Origin: Siculibacillus lacustris
GTDB taxonomy: Bacteria > Pseudomonadota > Alphaproteobacteria > Rhizobiales > Ancalomicrobiaceae
Reading direction: 5' to 3'
Length of the DNA: 46,833 nt
Assembly: GCF_004328075.1 (NCBI RefSeq)
Contig: NZ_SJFN01000033.1
Coordinates: forward strand, 3,994-50,826
Shown here: in pieces, positions 26,659-36,051 of the stretch
Layout of the letters: every line of letters begins with the position of its first letter
Position numbering within the stretch: position 1 is the first letter of the stretch
Notes under the pieces: generated by a model
Told to the model about the DNA's origin: nothing
What the model saw: the letters and a program-made list of their open reading frames with translations, nothing else
Databases searched by the model: none
Program-made: the position numbers and the translations under genes

Positions 26659-27552
26659 TCATGCGGTCGCGGCACTTCTGATATGCACCAGATTGATCTC
26701 CGGCGGTACCAGGAAGCGCATCGGCAGAAACGATACGCCGAGCCCCGACGACACCAGCAGGTGGCGTCCGCCGACCTCGTAGTGACCGCGAATCCACCGC
26801 TGTGACGAGCCGGTCCGCAATGCGATCAGGCCGCGCACCCCGGGAATGCCGACCTGGCCGCCGTGGGTGTGGCCGCTCACCGTCAGTGCCACCCGCTCCG
26901 GCACTTCGGCGAAGAGGTCGGGCTCGTGCGCCATGTGCAGGACCGGCAGATCGTCGGAGATCCGCGCCAGCGTCGCCGACAAATCGTCGCGCCCGACGAA
27001 GCCGTGGGCGCCGAGCCGCCCGGCCAGCGTGCTCTCGGTGCCGGTGATCCAGAACCGATGGCCGTGGGCGTCGATCCGCGTCGCCTGGTTCAAGAGCACG
27101 TCGATCCCGACCTCGCGCAGCGCCCGGACCACCGGATCGGGTCCGCCGCGCCACCAGTAGTCGTGATTGCCGAGGATCGCATGGACCCCGAGCGGCGCCG
27201 TGAGCTTGGCCAGCACCGCCGCCCATTCCCGCGGCGGCGTCACCCGATGGGCGAAATGCACGCCGCTCATGTAGTCGCCGAGCAGCAGGATCACGTCGGC
27301 CTGAAGCGCATTGGTCGCCACGACGATCTCCTCGATCCGTGAGATCGGCATCCACGGCTCGACCGCGTGGAGATCGGCGATCATCGCCACCTTCAGCGGC
27401 TTGGCGTGCGCCGGCCAGCCGGGCAGGGCGAGATCGTTGCGGGTCACCGTGAGGCGCATCCGCGGCTCGACCGCCACGGCATAGCCGCCGAAGGTCACGC
27501 AGCCTGCGGTCCCGGCGAGGAGCGTGGTGAGCAGGCGGCGGCGGGTGATCAT
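26659..27552 (-). CDS. Metallophosphoesterase (YkuE-like), exported
   Basis: A 297-residue calcineurin-type phosphoesterase. Metal-binding motifs appear in order: ADLHAVEPW (D-x-H), LLGDYMSG (GD), LGNHDYWW (GNHD), MAHEPD and SGHTHGGQVG (GHTH). The N-terminus MITRRRLLTTLLAGTAGCVT is hydrophobic after a twin-Arg-like stretch, so export via Tat or membrane anchoring is likely. YkuE-type enzymes act on the outer face of the membrane, for example on phospholipid-linked substrates. The exact substrate is unknown. Start 27552 is chosen as first Met of the signal; a longer frame to 27588 is less likely. Confidence 0.9.
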   Translation of the reverse strand: MITRRRLLTTLLAGTAGCVTFGGYAVAVEPRMRLTVTRNDLALPGWPAHAKPLKVAMIADLHAVEPWMPISRIEEIVVATNALQADVILLLGDYMSGVHFAHRVTPPREWAAVLAKLTAPLGVHAILGNHDYWWRGGPDPVVRALREVGIDVLLNQATRIDAHGHRFWITGTESTLAGRLGAHGFVGRDDLSATLARISDDLPVLHMAHEPDLFAEVPERVALTVSGHTHGGQVGIPGVRGLIALRTGSSQRWIRGHYEVGGRHLLVSSGLGVSFLPMRFLVPPEINLVHIRSAATA

Positions 27553-27621
27553 CGGCGGGCGGATCCTCGGGGAAATTACGCAGTGCACAAAGCCGGACGA
27601 TCGCGGCGAAATCCGGGCGGC

Positions 27622-27638
27622 AGCGGGGACGCCCCGCT
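27622..27638. repeat. Strong GC hairpin in divergent promoter region
   Basis: AGCGGGG (27622-27628) and CCCCGCT (27632-27638) form a perfect 7-bp stem with a 3-nt loop. It lies between the phosphoesterase and the acyl-CoA ligase, which are divergent. No T-run follows, so it is more likely an mRNA leader hairpin or protein site than a terminator. Confidence 0.3.
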
Positions 27639-27744
27639 CTCGCTCTCCGCCGAACGGCGCTCTCGACAGACGCCCGGCGACGCGCTTCGATGCGTCTCCA
27701 ATACGTCAAGGCGATGCCCATAAGGGCACGAGCGGGAGGACGCG

Positions 27745-29351
<1,607 letters not shown>

Positions 29352-29355
<4 letters not shown>

Positions 29356-29681
29356 GCCGCGCGCCCGCCGGGCGCTTCGACGGCCGTGCCTTCGGCTGGG
29401 GCGGTCAGGGCGGCGGCGCGCCGGCGCCGAAGCCCGAGGCGACCGGCGCCGGCGCCGGCCGCAGGCCGATCCGTTCGTCCCAGGCGCGGTTGGCGGTGCA
29501 AGGACGCACCGCGGCGATCGAGCGCGGCGGCAATGTCGCGGCGATTGCGAAGGTCGACTGTTCCGACGGCGAGACAGAGACCTTCGACGGGTGCATGGGC
29601 ACCACCGACGCCGAATTCCGCCGGCGCAGCCGCCAGGGTTTCGAGGGCGCGCTGGAGACGGACTGCGGGCGGATCAGTTGA
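29352..29681 (+). CDS. Small hypothetical protein coupled to acyl-CoA ligase
   Basis: A 109-residue protein starting with GTG 29352, which overlaps the ligase stop as GTGA. The first third is Gly/Ala/Pro-rich (DGRAFGWGGQGGGAPAPKPE). The C-terminal part is more folded-looking and has three acidic, Cys-containing stretches (KVDCSDGETETFDGCMGT and ETDCGRIS). Translational coupling supports it. No family is recognised. It ends just before the AT-rich island; its last bases contain ATCAGTTG, which recurs at the far edge of the island. Confidence 0.55.
29673..29680. repeat. Left copy of 8-bp direct repeat flanking the AT-rich island
   Basis: ATCAGTTG occurs here and again at 32224-32231, close to where base composition changes on both sides. 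It may be a target-site duplication or a recombination footprint. Eight bases can recur by chance, so this is weak. Confidence 0.3.
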
Positions 29682-29720
29682 AAAGCGGCGTTCGATGCGC
29701 CCGCAGCTTATAGAAGTTGG

Positions 29721-30416
29721 TCACCGAGAAATGTCGCCGCTTGAAATTGCATGAACAATAAAATCATACAGATTCTGAATTGATACGCCTGATATTTCAT
29801 AAGATACCGCATCAACGGAAGCTTCGAAATAAAGTCCTCTTCGGGGATTTATGATCCCAATATTCGTAATATCAAATTGTTTAGATTGATTATTTAGAGC
29901 GCAATATGTAATTAGTTGTCTGACATCCATACTTCTGAATGGGCGATCTACCGTTTTAATTTCATATAGGCAGCCGCCGATCACGATATCGCCTTCTGAA
30001 GTATCTATATATCCGCAGCCCGCAAAGACCGGCCTAGTGATTATTCTTTTCTTCTTTGAAATAAAAAACGAATGGAGAATCCTTTCCATGTGAGATGTTT
30101 GAGAATCTTCCTCAGGCGTAATACTATGATCCAGTGTCAGAGGGTCCTGCAATAGTGGGCGCATTCGTCTTCTGGCGTCCGCTAAAGCAATATTTTCAAT
30201 TTTATCTGCTTGAATATCCGAAAGTTTGGCGCAAACGCGAGCAAAAGCAAGCTCTGCAACGAGTGCTGCCCGTATAGGAACCATCGGTTTATCGAGCGGT
30301 GGAGACCAGCGCTCTGCATATTCCAAATTAATACGGCGAACATAGTGTTCTGATGTCGGAGTGTAGTTCGACCAAAACGCATTGTGGCGTGAAGAGAAAC
30401 TAGAGGCGTCGATCAA
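29721..30416 (-). CDS. PD-(D/E)xK-nuclease-like partner of the reverse transcriptase
   Basis: A 231-residue protein in the AT-rich island. The central part reads GYIDTSEGDIVIGGCLYEIK followed by T: Asp143 in EGD, then Glu152-x-Lys154, the spacing and strand pattern of a PD-(D/E)xK nuclease core. Shortly after come DVRQLITYCAL (about 164-174), a helix common in such nucleases, and a strand IGIINPRRG. The N-terminal 120 residues are mainly helical and unrecognised. It starts with TTG 30416, which overlaps the reverse-transcriptase stop (TTGA) and has AAGGGG 8 nt upstream. Coupling implies stoichiometric expression. The nuclease call is motif-based; a catalytically dead relative is possible. Confidence 0.6.
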   Translation of the reverse strand: MIDASSFSSRHNAFWSNYTPTSEHYVRRINLEYAERWSPPLDKPMVPIRAALVAELAFARVCAKLSDIQADKIENIALADARRRMRPLLQDPLTLDHSITPEEDSQTSHMERILHSFFISKKKRIITRPVFAGCGYIDTSEGDIVIGGCLYEIKTVDRPFRSMDVRQLITYCALNNQSKQFDITNIGIINPRRGLYFEASVDAVSYEISGVSIQNLYDFIVHAISSGDISR

Positions 30417-32056
30417 AGTGGCAACCCCTTTTTATCTTTATTGGTGCGTTCGCCGGCCCAGCTGAGAATGAACTTCTCAAATGGGTTTAGTTCCTTCTTA
30501 ATACTTTCGCGCCAATGCCTGCCTTCGTCCTTTAGCGAATATGATGCTAAGAGAAATGCGCGTTTTTCCGGTGCACTCAGTTGTCGATAGTGATTTCTAA
30601 GGTCCGATATCCAGTACCAATCATCCCAGAGAGCCATAATAAGTATTATATCGCGACGTACGATTTCCAAAGTTCTGCTTTCAAAAATATCCCTTAGTAG
30701 TTGCTGGACCTCCTCGGTATGAGAGTGCTGTAAAACTCTCAGTGCAAAACATAAGTGGACATCAATCCGAAAGACATGAGAGTCCGATTTTATAATATCA
30801 ACAATTTTCCTAGAAACCTCCATTTTTGTTTCCGCCCCAAGATCATCATAAATCTTGTCAATCATTATAAGGGCAGACGAAAATATAGGATAAAGTATAT
30901 CACAGTTATCTAATATAGACAGCACCGCATCATCTTTTGTTTTTCCGTCTAGATATCGAACCGCAGAAATAATCTTTCTTGAAAGAGCGACATGTACTCG
31001 TGACTTTGTTAGTTCTTCTTTTAGCAACCCTAGTATATCAAATTGTCTAATTTCCTTCTTTAACTTGTCGTAATCTTCATCTGCAGTCGGAGAGTAAGGA
31101 TCAAAGCGCAATGAAAAGCTCATGAGAAGTCTTGTTCTTGCATGCAAATCGGCGGCACGCTTCCCTTCGTCTTCGGCGTGTTCTTCAATATCCTGCGTCG
31201 CAACTGGACTTGTTGCCCGGAATTCGGCTGAGGTCATTATTCGGGTCTTCGATTTTTGAAGCGACAATCCTTGATTTTCAAATAGTTTTTCAGAAAGAAA
31301 TATGGTATATCGGTATGCTTCTTCTCGTGTCTTTGCAAAAATATGAAAATCGTCAGCGAACCGCGTGAATTCAATCTTTGCGCCGCGAAGTAGCCTGTCA
31401 ATTTGATTGATTGTTAACTCTGAAAGTATCCTGGCCGCCGGCCCACCGATCGGCAGCCCAAATGATCTGGTATTCGAAAAATTTGATAAGAAATCCATTA
31501 TTCGCTTAGGGTATTCTGTATCACCAGCAATTTGCTGTAGGGCATTCTCAAGCCTATGATGGCCAAGTCTCGGGTAAAATTCGCTGATATCGCAGGCCAC
31601 AACGTATTCATATTCTTCAGATTTTCTAATTGATGCGGACATGAATGCATGCCAGCTATAATCGCGATCGAAAAGATCTCCAGTTTCTTTATCTAGCTTA
31701 ATCCTATACGAAAATATAACATTTTCAGCCGATGGAATGCGCGCGGCTTCTATCTTATCTGATATTGCAATAACACAACTCAATAGATAGGCATTCCAAA
31801 TTGGATCTAATTGAGTAGCCCATCGGAACCCATAGTAGGAGACGGGTGTCAAGGCGTTGATGTTTGACGGCGGAAACCGGACAAGGTAGTCGGTAAAATT
31901 TTGATCATATTCACAAATTAAATTAGTAAGATCTTCTTTCTTATCAAAAAAAGGATAGTTTTCAAAGGGAAGCGGGAATATATCAGTATCCCCGTGCCTT
32001 GTTATGTTTTCAATCGCGATTTTTGCCGCACGCGCGAATTGATCCCTTGTAACCAT
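30413..32056 (-). CDS. Reverse transcriptase, UG/Abi-like, defence candidate
   Basis: A 547-residue protein with reverse-transcriptase motifs in order: motif A VACDISEFYPRLG (Asp156), motif B SFGLPIGGPAARILSELTIN (198-217) with QIDRLL after it, motif C FADDF (Asp235, Asp236), and a motif D-like LSLQKSKTRI (264-273). An N-terminal block before the palm contains HGDTDIFPLPFE. Residues about 290-547 are a long helical region without known domain, like the C-terminal helical repeats of UG/Abi reverse transcriptases. There is no maturase, endonuclease or retron-type domain. Codons are AT-rich, unlike all neighbours, indicating transfer. The nuclease-like gene is coupled downstream. Anti-phage function is inferred from the family. 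Confidence 0.85.
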   Translation of the reverse strand: MVTRDQFARAAKIAIENITRHGDTDIFPLPFENYPFFDKKEDLTNLICEYDQNFTDYLVRFPPSNINALTPVSYYGFRWATQLDPIWNAYLLSCVIAISDKIEAARIPSAENVIFSYRIKLDKETGDLFDRDYSWHAFMSASIRKSEEYEYVVACDISEFYPRLGHHRLENALQQIAGDTEYPKRIMDFLSNFSNTRSFGLPIGGPAARILSELTINQIDRLLRGAKIEFTRFADDFHIFAKTREEAYRYTIFLSEKLFENQGLSLQKSKTRIMTSAEFRATSPVATQDIEEHAEDEGKRAADLHARTRLLMSFSLRFDPYSPTADEDYDKLKKEIRQFDILGLLKEELTKSRVHVALSRKIISAVRYLDGKTKDDAVLSILDNCDILYPIFSSALIMIDKIYDDLGAETKMEVSRKIVDIIKSDSHVFRIDVHLCFALRVLQHSHTEEVQQLLRDIFESRTLEIVRRDIILIMALWDDWYWISDLRNHYRQLSAPEKRAFLLASYSLKDEGRHWRESIKKELNPFEKFILSWAGERTNKDKKGLPL

Positions 32057-32126
32057 TTCGTAGGGTCTTTCATTGTTCAGAGAAAATACGAAATTTGTAA
32101 AATAGTAGCGATTATCTGAAAGCTAA

Positions 32127-32156
32127 AATTATTGCAGGACTGGTGTTCCAATAATT
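32127..32156 (-). ncRNA. Hairpin upstream of reverse transcriptase, possible small RNA
   Basis: AATTATT (32127-32133) and AATAATT (32150-32156) pair perfectly. Inside them GGA (37-39) pairs with TCC (47-49), leaving a 7-nt loop and a 3-nt bulge (GCA). It lies 71-100 nt before the reverse-transcriptase start on its own strand. Some UG reverse transcriptases use an upstream non-coding RNA as template or scaffold, so this is a place to look. Transcription is not shown. Confidence 0.25.
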
Positions 32157-32223
32157 CTATCTCATTTTATTGCGTATGAAAGATCGCACAAAGCCGCCAG
32201 AGAATTGAGTGGGCCGATTGTGT

Positions 32224-32231
32224 ATCAGTTG
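32224..32231. repeat. Right copy of 8-bp direct repeat flanking the AT-rich island
   Basis: ATCAGTTG, identical to 29673-29680, at the point where the AT-rich sequence gives way to GC-rich host DNA. Confidence 0.3.
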
Positions 32232-32391
32232 TGACACAAGTCAACATCGCTTTCCACCGCCCCATCCCCCCTCCGGCGACCACGTGCCGCACCCTTCTCC
32301 CTTCCCTTTCGCCCCTCGAAAGCGTTGGTGGCCGGCGCGCGAGCGGGCCGCCGGGAGCCCGAGTCTTTCCGAGACGAACGAAGAGGACGCC

Positions 32392-33723
32392 ATGGCCGAC
32401 ACCGAATCCGCACGCTGGTTTCCGACCTGGACACCCACCACCGCCGATCGTGTCGCCCCCGAAGAGCGCCTGCCCTGGCCGCAGACCCTGATCGCCGGCT
32501 TCCAACACGTCGTCGCGATGTTCGGCTCGACCGTGCTGGCCCCGATCATCATGGGCTTCGATCCCAACGTCTCGGTGCTGTTCTCCGGCCTCGGCACGCT
32601 GATCTTCTTCCTCGTCGTCGGCGGCCGCGTGCCCTCCTACCTCGGCTCGAGCTTCTCCTTCATCGCCGTGGTCATCGCCGCCACCGCCTATTCCGGCGCC
32701 GGCCCCAATCCCAACATCGCCACCGCGCTCGGCGGCATCGTCGCCGCCGGCGTGCTCTATCTGGCAATCGGCCTCGTGGTAGTCCGCGCCGGCCATCGCT
32801 GGATCGAGACCCTGATGCCCCCGGTGGTCACCGGCGGCATCGTCGCGGCGATCGGCCTCAATCTCGCGCCGATCGCCGTCAAGGGCATCTCGGCCTCCGA
32901 CTTCGACCGGGTGATCGGCCTCGTCACCATCGTCTCGGTCGGCGTCGCCGCGGTCTATGCGCCGGGCGTCCTGCGCCGCATTCCGGTGCTGATCGGCGGC
33001 TTCGTCGGTTATGTCGCCTACGCCGTCGGTGCCGGCGTCTTCGGACAGGCCAAGGCGATCGACTTCTCGGGGCTCGCCGCCGCCCCCTGGCTCGGCGCGC
33101 CGCAGTTCACCACCCCGGTGTTCTCGGGCTCCGCCATCGCCCTGATCGCGCCGGTGGCGATCATCCTGGTCGCCGAGAACCTCGGGCACATCAAGGCGAT
33201 CGGCGCCATGACCGGCCGCAACCTCGACGGTTTCGTCGGCCGCGCCTTCGTCGGCGACGGTCTGGCGACCATCCTCTCCGGCTTCTGCGGCGGCACCGGC
33301 GTGACCACCTATGCCGAGAACATGGGGGTGATGGCGGTCACCAAGATCTATTCGACCCTGGTCTTCGTGGTCGCCGGGGTGATCGCCGTGCTGCTCGGCT
33401 TCTCGCCGAAGTTCGGCGCGGCGATCCTCACCATCCCCGGCCCGGTGATCGGCGGCCTGTCGGTGGTGATCTTCGGGCTGATCACCGCCACCGCCGGCCG
33501 CATCTGGGTCGAGCACAAGGTCGATTTTTCCGAGACCAAGAATTTGATCACCACCGCCGCGGCGGTGATCGCCGGCGCCGGCGATCTGACCCTGCGCTTC
33601 GGCGGCTTCACCCTCGGCGGCATCGGCACCGCCACCTTCGGGGCGATCCTGCTCTATGCCCTGCTCAACCGGCGCCCGGCGGAGCCGGTCGATCCGGCCG
33701 CCAAGATCTCGCCCTTGCCGTGA
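32392..33723 (+). CDS. NCS2-family nucleobase transporter (uracil-permease like)
   Basis: A 443-residue inner-membrane symporter with about 14 hydrophobic segments. Family signatures are LIAGFQHVVAMFGSTVLAPI near residue 40, VAENLGHIKAIGAMTGRNL in the middle (the conserved Glu is in AENLGH) and GGTGVTTYAENMGVMAVTKI. These match the UraA/uracil branch of NCS2 more than the xanthine/urate branch. It likely imports uracil with protons. ATG 32392 has AGAGG 5 nt upstream. It lies just outside the AT-rich island with normal host codon use. Confidence 0.93.
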   Translation: MADTESARWFPTWTPTTADRVAPEERLPWPQTLIAGFQHVVAMFGSTVLAPIIMGFDPNVSVLFSGLGTLIFFLVVGGRVPSYLGSSFSFIAVVIAATAYSGAGPNPNIATALGGIVAAGVLYLAIGLVVVRAGHRWIETLMPPVVTGGIVAAIGLNLAPIAVKGISASDFDRVIGLVTIVSVGVAAVYAPGVLRRIPVLIGGFVGYVAYAVGAGVFGQAKAIDFSGLAAAPWLGAPQFTTPVFSGSAIALIAPVAIILVAENLGHIKAIGAMTGRNLDGFVGRAFVGDGLATILSGFCGGTGVTTYAENMGVMAVTKIYSTLVFVVAGVIAVLLGFSPKFGAAILTIPGPVIGGLSVVIFGLITATAGRIWVEHKVDFSETKNLITTAAAVIAGAGDLTLRFGGFTLGGIGTATFGAILLYALLNRRPAEPVDPAAKISPLP

Positions 33724-33727
33724 AGAC

Positions 33728-33766
33728 GGGTCCCGCGCCGGCGGATCTTCGCCGGCGTCGGGCCCC
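33728..33766. terminator. Long hairpin between convergent genes
   Basis: CGCCGGCG (33736-33743) and CGCCGGCG (33750-33757) form an 8-bp stem with loop GATCTT. The stem extends outward with one bulge and one mismatch to 33728 and 33766. It sits between the NCS2 stop and the convergent DUF3297 stop, so it could end both transcripts. There is no strong T-run. Confidence 0.4.
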
Positions 33767-33771
33767 TCGGC

Positions 33772-34071
33772 TCACTTGAACCACACCTCGACGTCGCCGG
33801 TCAGCTTGATCAGCAGCGGGCGGCCGCGGCGATCGGTGCCCTTGCCGACCGGCAGGCGCACCCAGCTCTCCGAGACGCAATATTCCTCGACGTTGAACTT
33901 CTCGACGCCCTTGAAGCGCACGCCGACGCCGCGCTGCAAGAAGTCGGCGTTGAAGTAGGGGCTCGACGGATCGGCGGCGAGCCGATCGGGCGGGGTCTCG
34001 ACGGCGACGGCGGCGTCTGCGGGGGCCGCGTCGGCGGCGGTGTCTTCGGTCGGAATCGGCGTGTCGGTCAT
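33772..34071 (-). CDS. DUF3297 family protein
   Basis: A 99-residue protein. The first 30 residues are acidic and Ala-rich. The conserved domain starts at DRLAADPSSPYFNADFLQRG and continues VRFKGVEKFNVEEYCVSESW and RRGRPLLIKLTGDVEVWF, the hallmark of DUF3297. Its function is not established. It is convergent with the NCS2 gene and divergent from the DUF1499 gene. Confidence 0.9.
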   Translation of the reverse strand: MTDTPIPTEDTAADAAPADAAVAVETPPDRLAADPSSPYFNADFLQRGVGVRFKGVEKFNVEEYCVSESWVRLPVGKGTDRRGRPLLIKLTGDVEVWFK

Positions 34072-34328
34072 CGGTGCTCTCGATTGCGGGTCGGGGGAGG
34101 GGGCGTCCGGCTGCCCCGTGGGGCGACGGCGGACGGCACCCCGGTCCCCGCTCCCATAACGCCCTTCGCCGCCCCGGTCCAGCGATCGCCCGCCCGCCGG
34201 CGCGCTGCGCCGGTGCCGGGAACCCGCCGATGCGCCCGCGCCGCCGCTCGCCCACGCCGCCGCCGCGTGCTAGACGGAACGTCGGCCGCCGCCGCCGCCG
34301 TCCCGTCCCCGTGAGCCCGAGTCGCCCC

Positions 34329-35108
34329 ATGATCTACCGACCGCCCGAGCGCCGTTCGCGCCTCGCCGACTGGAGTCGGACGCTCGGGGCCTTCGCCGTG
34401 CCGCTGCTGGTGATCGCCGTGATCGGCCATCGCTTCGGCCGCTTCGCCACCGATCCGGCGGTGGTGCTGGTCGCCTGCGCCTTCGCGCTGGCGGCGCTGG
34501 CGCTGCTCTGCGGCCTCGCCGCGCTGGCGGTGATCTGGCGCGACGGCCGTCCCGGCGCCGGTCACGCCGTGGTCGGCCTGATCTGGGCGGCCCTGGTGCT
34601 GACGCCGGCCGCCGCCCTGGTCTGGCAATGGGTCGCCCACCCACGCCTCGTCGACCTGTCCACCGACGCCCTCGATCCGCCGTTGTTCCACGCCGCCGCC
34701 TTCGAGCGCGCCGGCCGCGCCAATACGGTGCGCCCGCCCGATTCGGAGGAGCGCGCGCGGCTGCGTGCCCTCGTCCCCGACGTCGTGTCGCGGCGCTATT
34801 CGATCGGCTCGGATCTGCTGTTCTCGGTGGTCCGCCGGCAGGTCGAGGCCGAGGGCTGGACCGTCGCCGAGCTCCAGGCGCCGCGCGGCGACGGTGACCG
34901 CGGTCGCATCGAGGCGGTGGCGCGCAGTCTGATCTTCGGCTTCCGCGACGACGTCGTGCTGCGCGTCCTGCCCGAGCCCTCGGGCGCCCGCATCGACCTG
35001 CGCAGCTCGACGCGCTGGGGAATCCACGACCTCGGCCGCGGCGCCCGCCGCATCCGCGCCTTCCTGGAAGATCTCGACAAGGCGGTGGTCGACACCTACG
35101 GCCGCTGA
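34329..35108 (+). CDS. DUF1499 membrane protein
   Basis: A 259-residue protein. The N-terminal part has three hydrophobic segments (about residues 20-38, 43-70 and 80-100). The C-terminal soluble half is DUF1499-like: VVRRQVEAEGWTVAEL, SLIFGFRDDVVLRVLPEPSG and IDLRSSTRWGIHDLGRGARR. The role of the family is unknown. ATG 34329 is the first start before helix 1. It is convergent with the MBL-fold gene, 22 bp away. Confidence 0.85.
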   Translation: MIYRPPERRSRLADWSRTLGAFAVPLLVIAVIGHRFGRFATDPAVVLVACAFALAALALLCGLAALAVIWRDGRPGAGHAVVGLIWAALVLTPAAALVWQWVAHPRLVDLSTDALDPPLFHAAAFERAGRANTVRPPDSEERARLRALVPDVVSRRYSIGSDLLFSVVRRQVEAEGWTVAELQAPRGDGDRGRIEAVARSLIFGFRDDVVLRVLPEPSGARIDLRSSTRWGIHDLGRGARRIRAFLEDLDKAVVDTYGR

Positions 35109-35130
35109 AGCCCCGTCGCGCCGTGCGGTC

Positions 35131-36042
35131 TCACGCCAGCCGAAAGCGGGTGGAGAGGCTCAGCGGCCCGTCGCCGACGATCCGGCCGCGCTCGACCAGA
35201 TCCTCGACATGGGCGAGCAGCGACAGCGCCGCCGCGCCGTGCAGCGACCCGTCGACGTCGACATAGATCGCCGCGACCAGCTCCGGCACCGTGCCCGGCC
35301 CGGCCTCGAGCTGGGCGATCAGCGCCGCCTCGCGCCGCCGGCGATGGCCGGCCAGCGCCGCGAGATAGGCCGCGCTGGTCGCCTCGCACAGGCCCGGCCC
35401 ATGAGCCGGCAACAGCCGCCGTTCGGGCCGGGCGGCGAGCTTGGCGAGCGAGGCCATGTAGGCGGCCATCGAGCCGTCGGGCGGCGCGACGATCGACGTC
35501 GACCACGCCATGACGTGATCGCCGGTGAAGATCGTCGCGGTCTCGGCGAGGGCGAAACACAGATGGTCGGCGGTGTGGCCGGGCGTGGCGATCGCCTCCA
35601 GCGTCCAGCCGTCGCCGGAAATCCGCGCGCCGTCGGAAAGGATCACATCGGGCCGCAGGCCGGCGTCGCGGGCGGCGTCGAGCCGTTCCCCGGCGCCCCC
35701 GTCCGGGACGACCCGCGCCGGCCCGGCCAGTACCGGTGCGCCGGTCGCCGCCGCCAATGCCGCTGCCGCGCCGGTGTGGTCGCGGTGGCCGTGGGTGATC
35801 AGGATCGCCGACACCCGCGCCGACCCGATCGCCGAAAGCAGCGCTTCGACGTGGGACCCATCGTCGGGGCCCGGATCGATCACCGCGACTTCGTCCCGGC
35901 CGATCAGGAAGCTGTTGGTGCCGTGGAAGGTGAAGGGACCGGGATTGCGCGCGGTCACCCGCCGGACATGGTCGCCGATCGCCACCGCCTCACCGTGGCG
36001 GGGTTCGAACCGGCGATCGAAGCGGGGAGGGGCGTCGTCCAT
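35131..36042 (-). CDS. MBL-fold metallo-hydrolase (LACTB2-like)
   Basis: A 303-residue metallo-beta-lactamase-fold hydrolase. The metal motif is THGHRDHTGAAAAL (HxHxDH), with other ligands in ATPGHTADHLCF, FTGDHVMAW and LLPAHGPG. A C-terminal winged-helix-like region (VDVDGSLHGAAALSLLAHVE) resembles the LACTB2 branch, which includes endoribonucleases and thioesterases. The exact substrate is unknown. It ends 9 bp before the TauE/SafE gene begins on the opposite side of the reading direction: both are minus-strand and probably co-transcribed. Confidence 0.9.
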   Translation of the reverse strand: MDDAPPRFDRRFEPRHGEAVAIGDHVRRVTARNPGPFTFHGTNSFLIGRDEVAVIDPGPDDGSHVEALLSAIGSARVSAILITHGHRDHTGAAAALAAATGAPVLAGPARVVPDGGAGERLDAARDAGLRPDVILSDGARISGDGWTLEAIATPGHTADHLCFALAETATIFTGDHVMAWSTSIVAPPDGSMAAYMASLAKLAARPERRLLPAHGPGLCEATSAAYLAALAGHRRRREAALIAQLEAGPGTVPELVAAIYVDVDGSLHGAAALSLLAHVEDLVERGRIVGDGPLSLSTRFRLA

Positions 36043-36051
36043 GGGCGTACC

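Larger units (their letters stand above)
32057..32391. other. Leader region upstream of reverse transcriptase and NCS2 gene
   Basis: A 335-bp gap between divergent genes. Bases 32057 to about 32230 are AT-rich like the island and hold the hairpin at 32127-32156; the rest is GC-rich host sequence with the NCS2 ribosome site (GAGG, 5 nt before ATG 32392). No open frame is convincing. The AT-rich half could contain the reverse-transcriptase promoter and possibly a small RNA. Confidence 0.5.

Noticed and set aside
29682-29707. Possible bidirectional terminator between the small coupled gene and the nuclease-like gene
   Set aside because: The GCGGCG/CGCCCGC stem needs bulges and there is no T-run.
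30413-32056. Retron, group II intron or diversity-generating retroelement
   Set aside because: No msr/msd-like region, maturase or HNH domain, avd gene or template/variable repeat is visible; the helical C-terminal region fits UG/Abi-type enzymes better.
35995-36015. T-arm-like GGTTCGAACC, possible tRNA
   Set aside because: It lies inside the MBL-fold coding sequence (RFEPRHG) and no acceptor or anticodon stem surrounds it.
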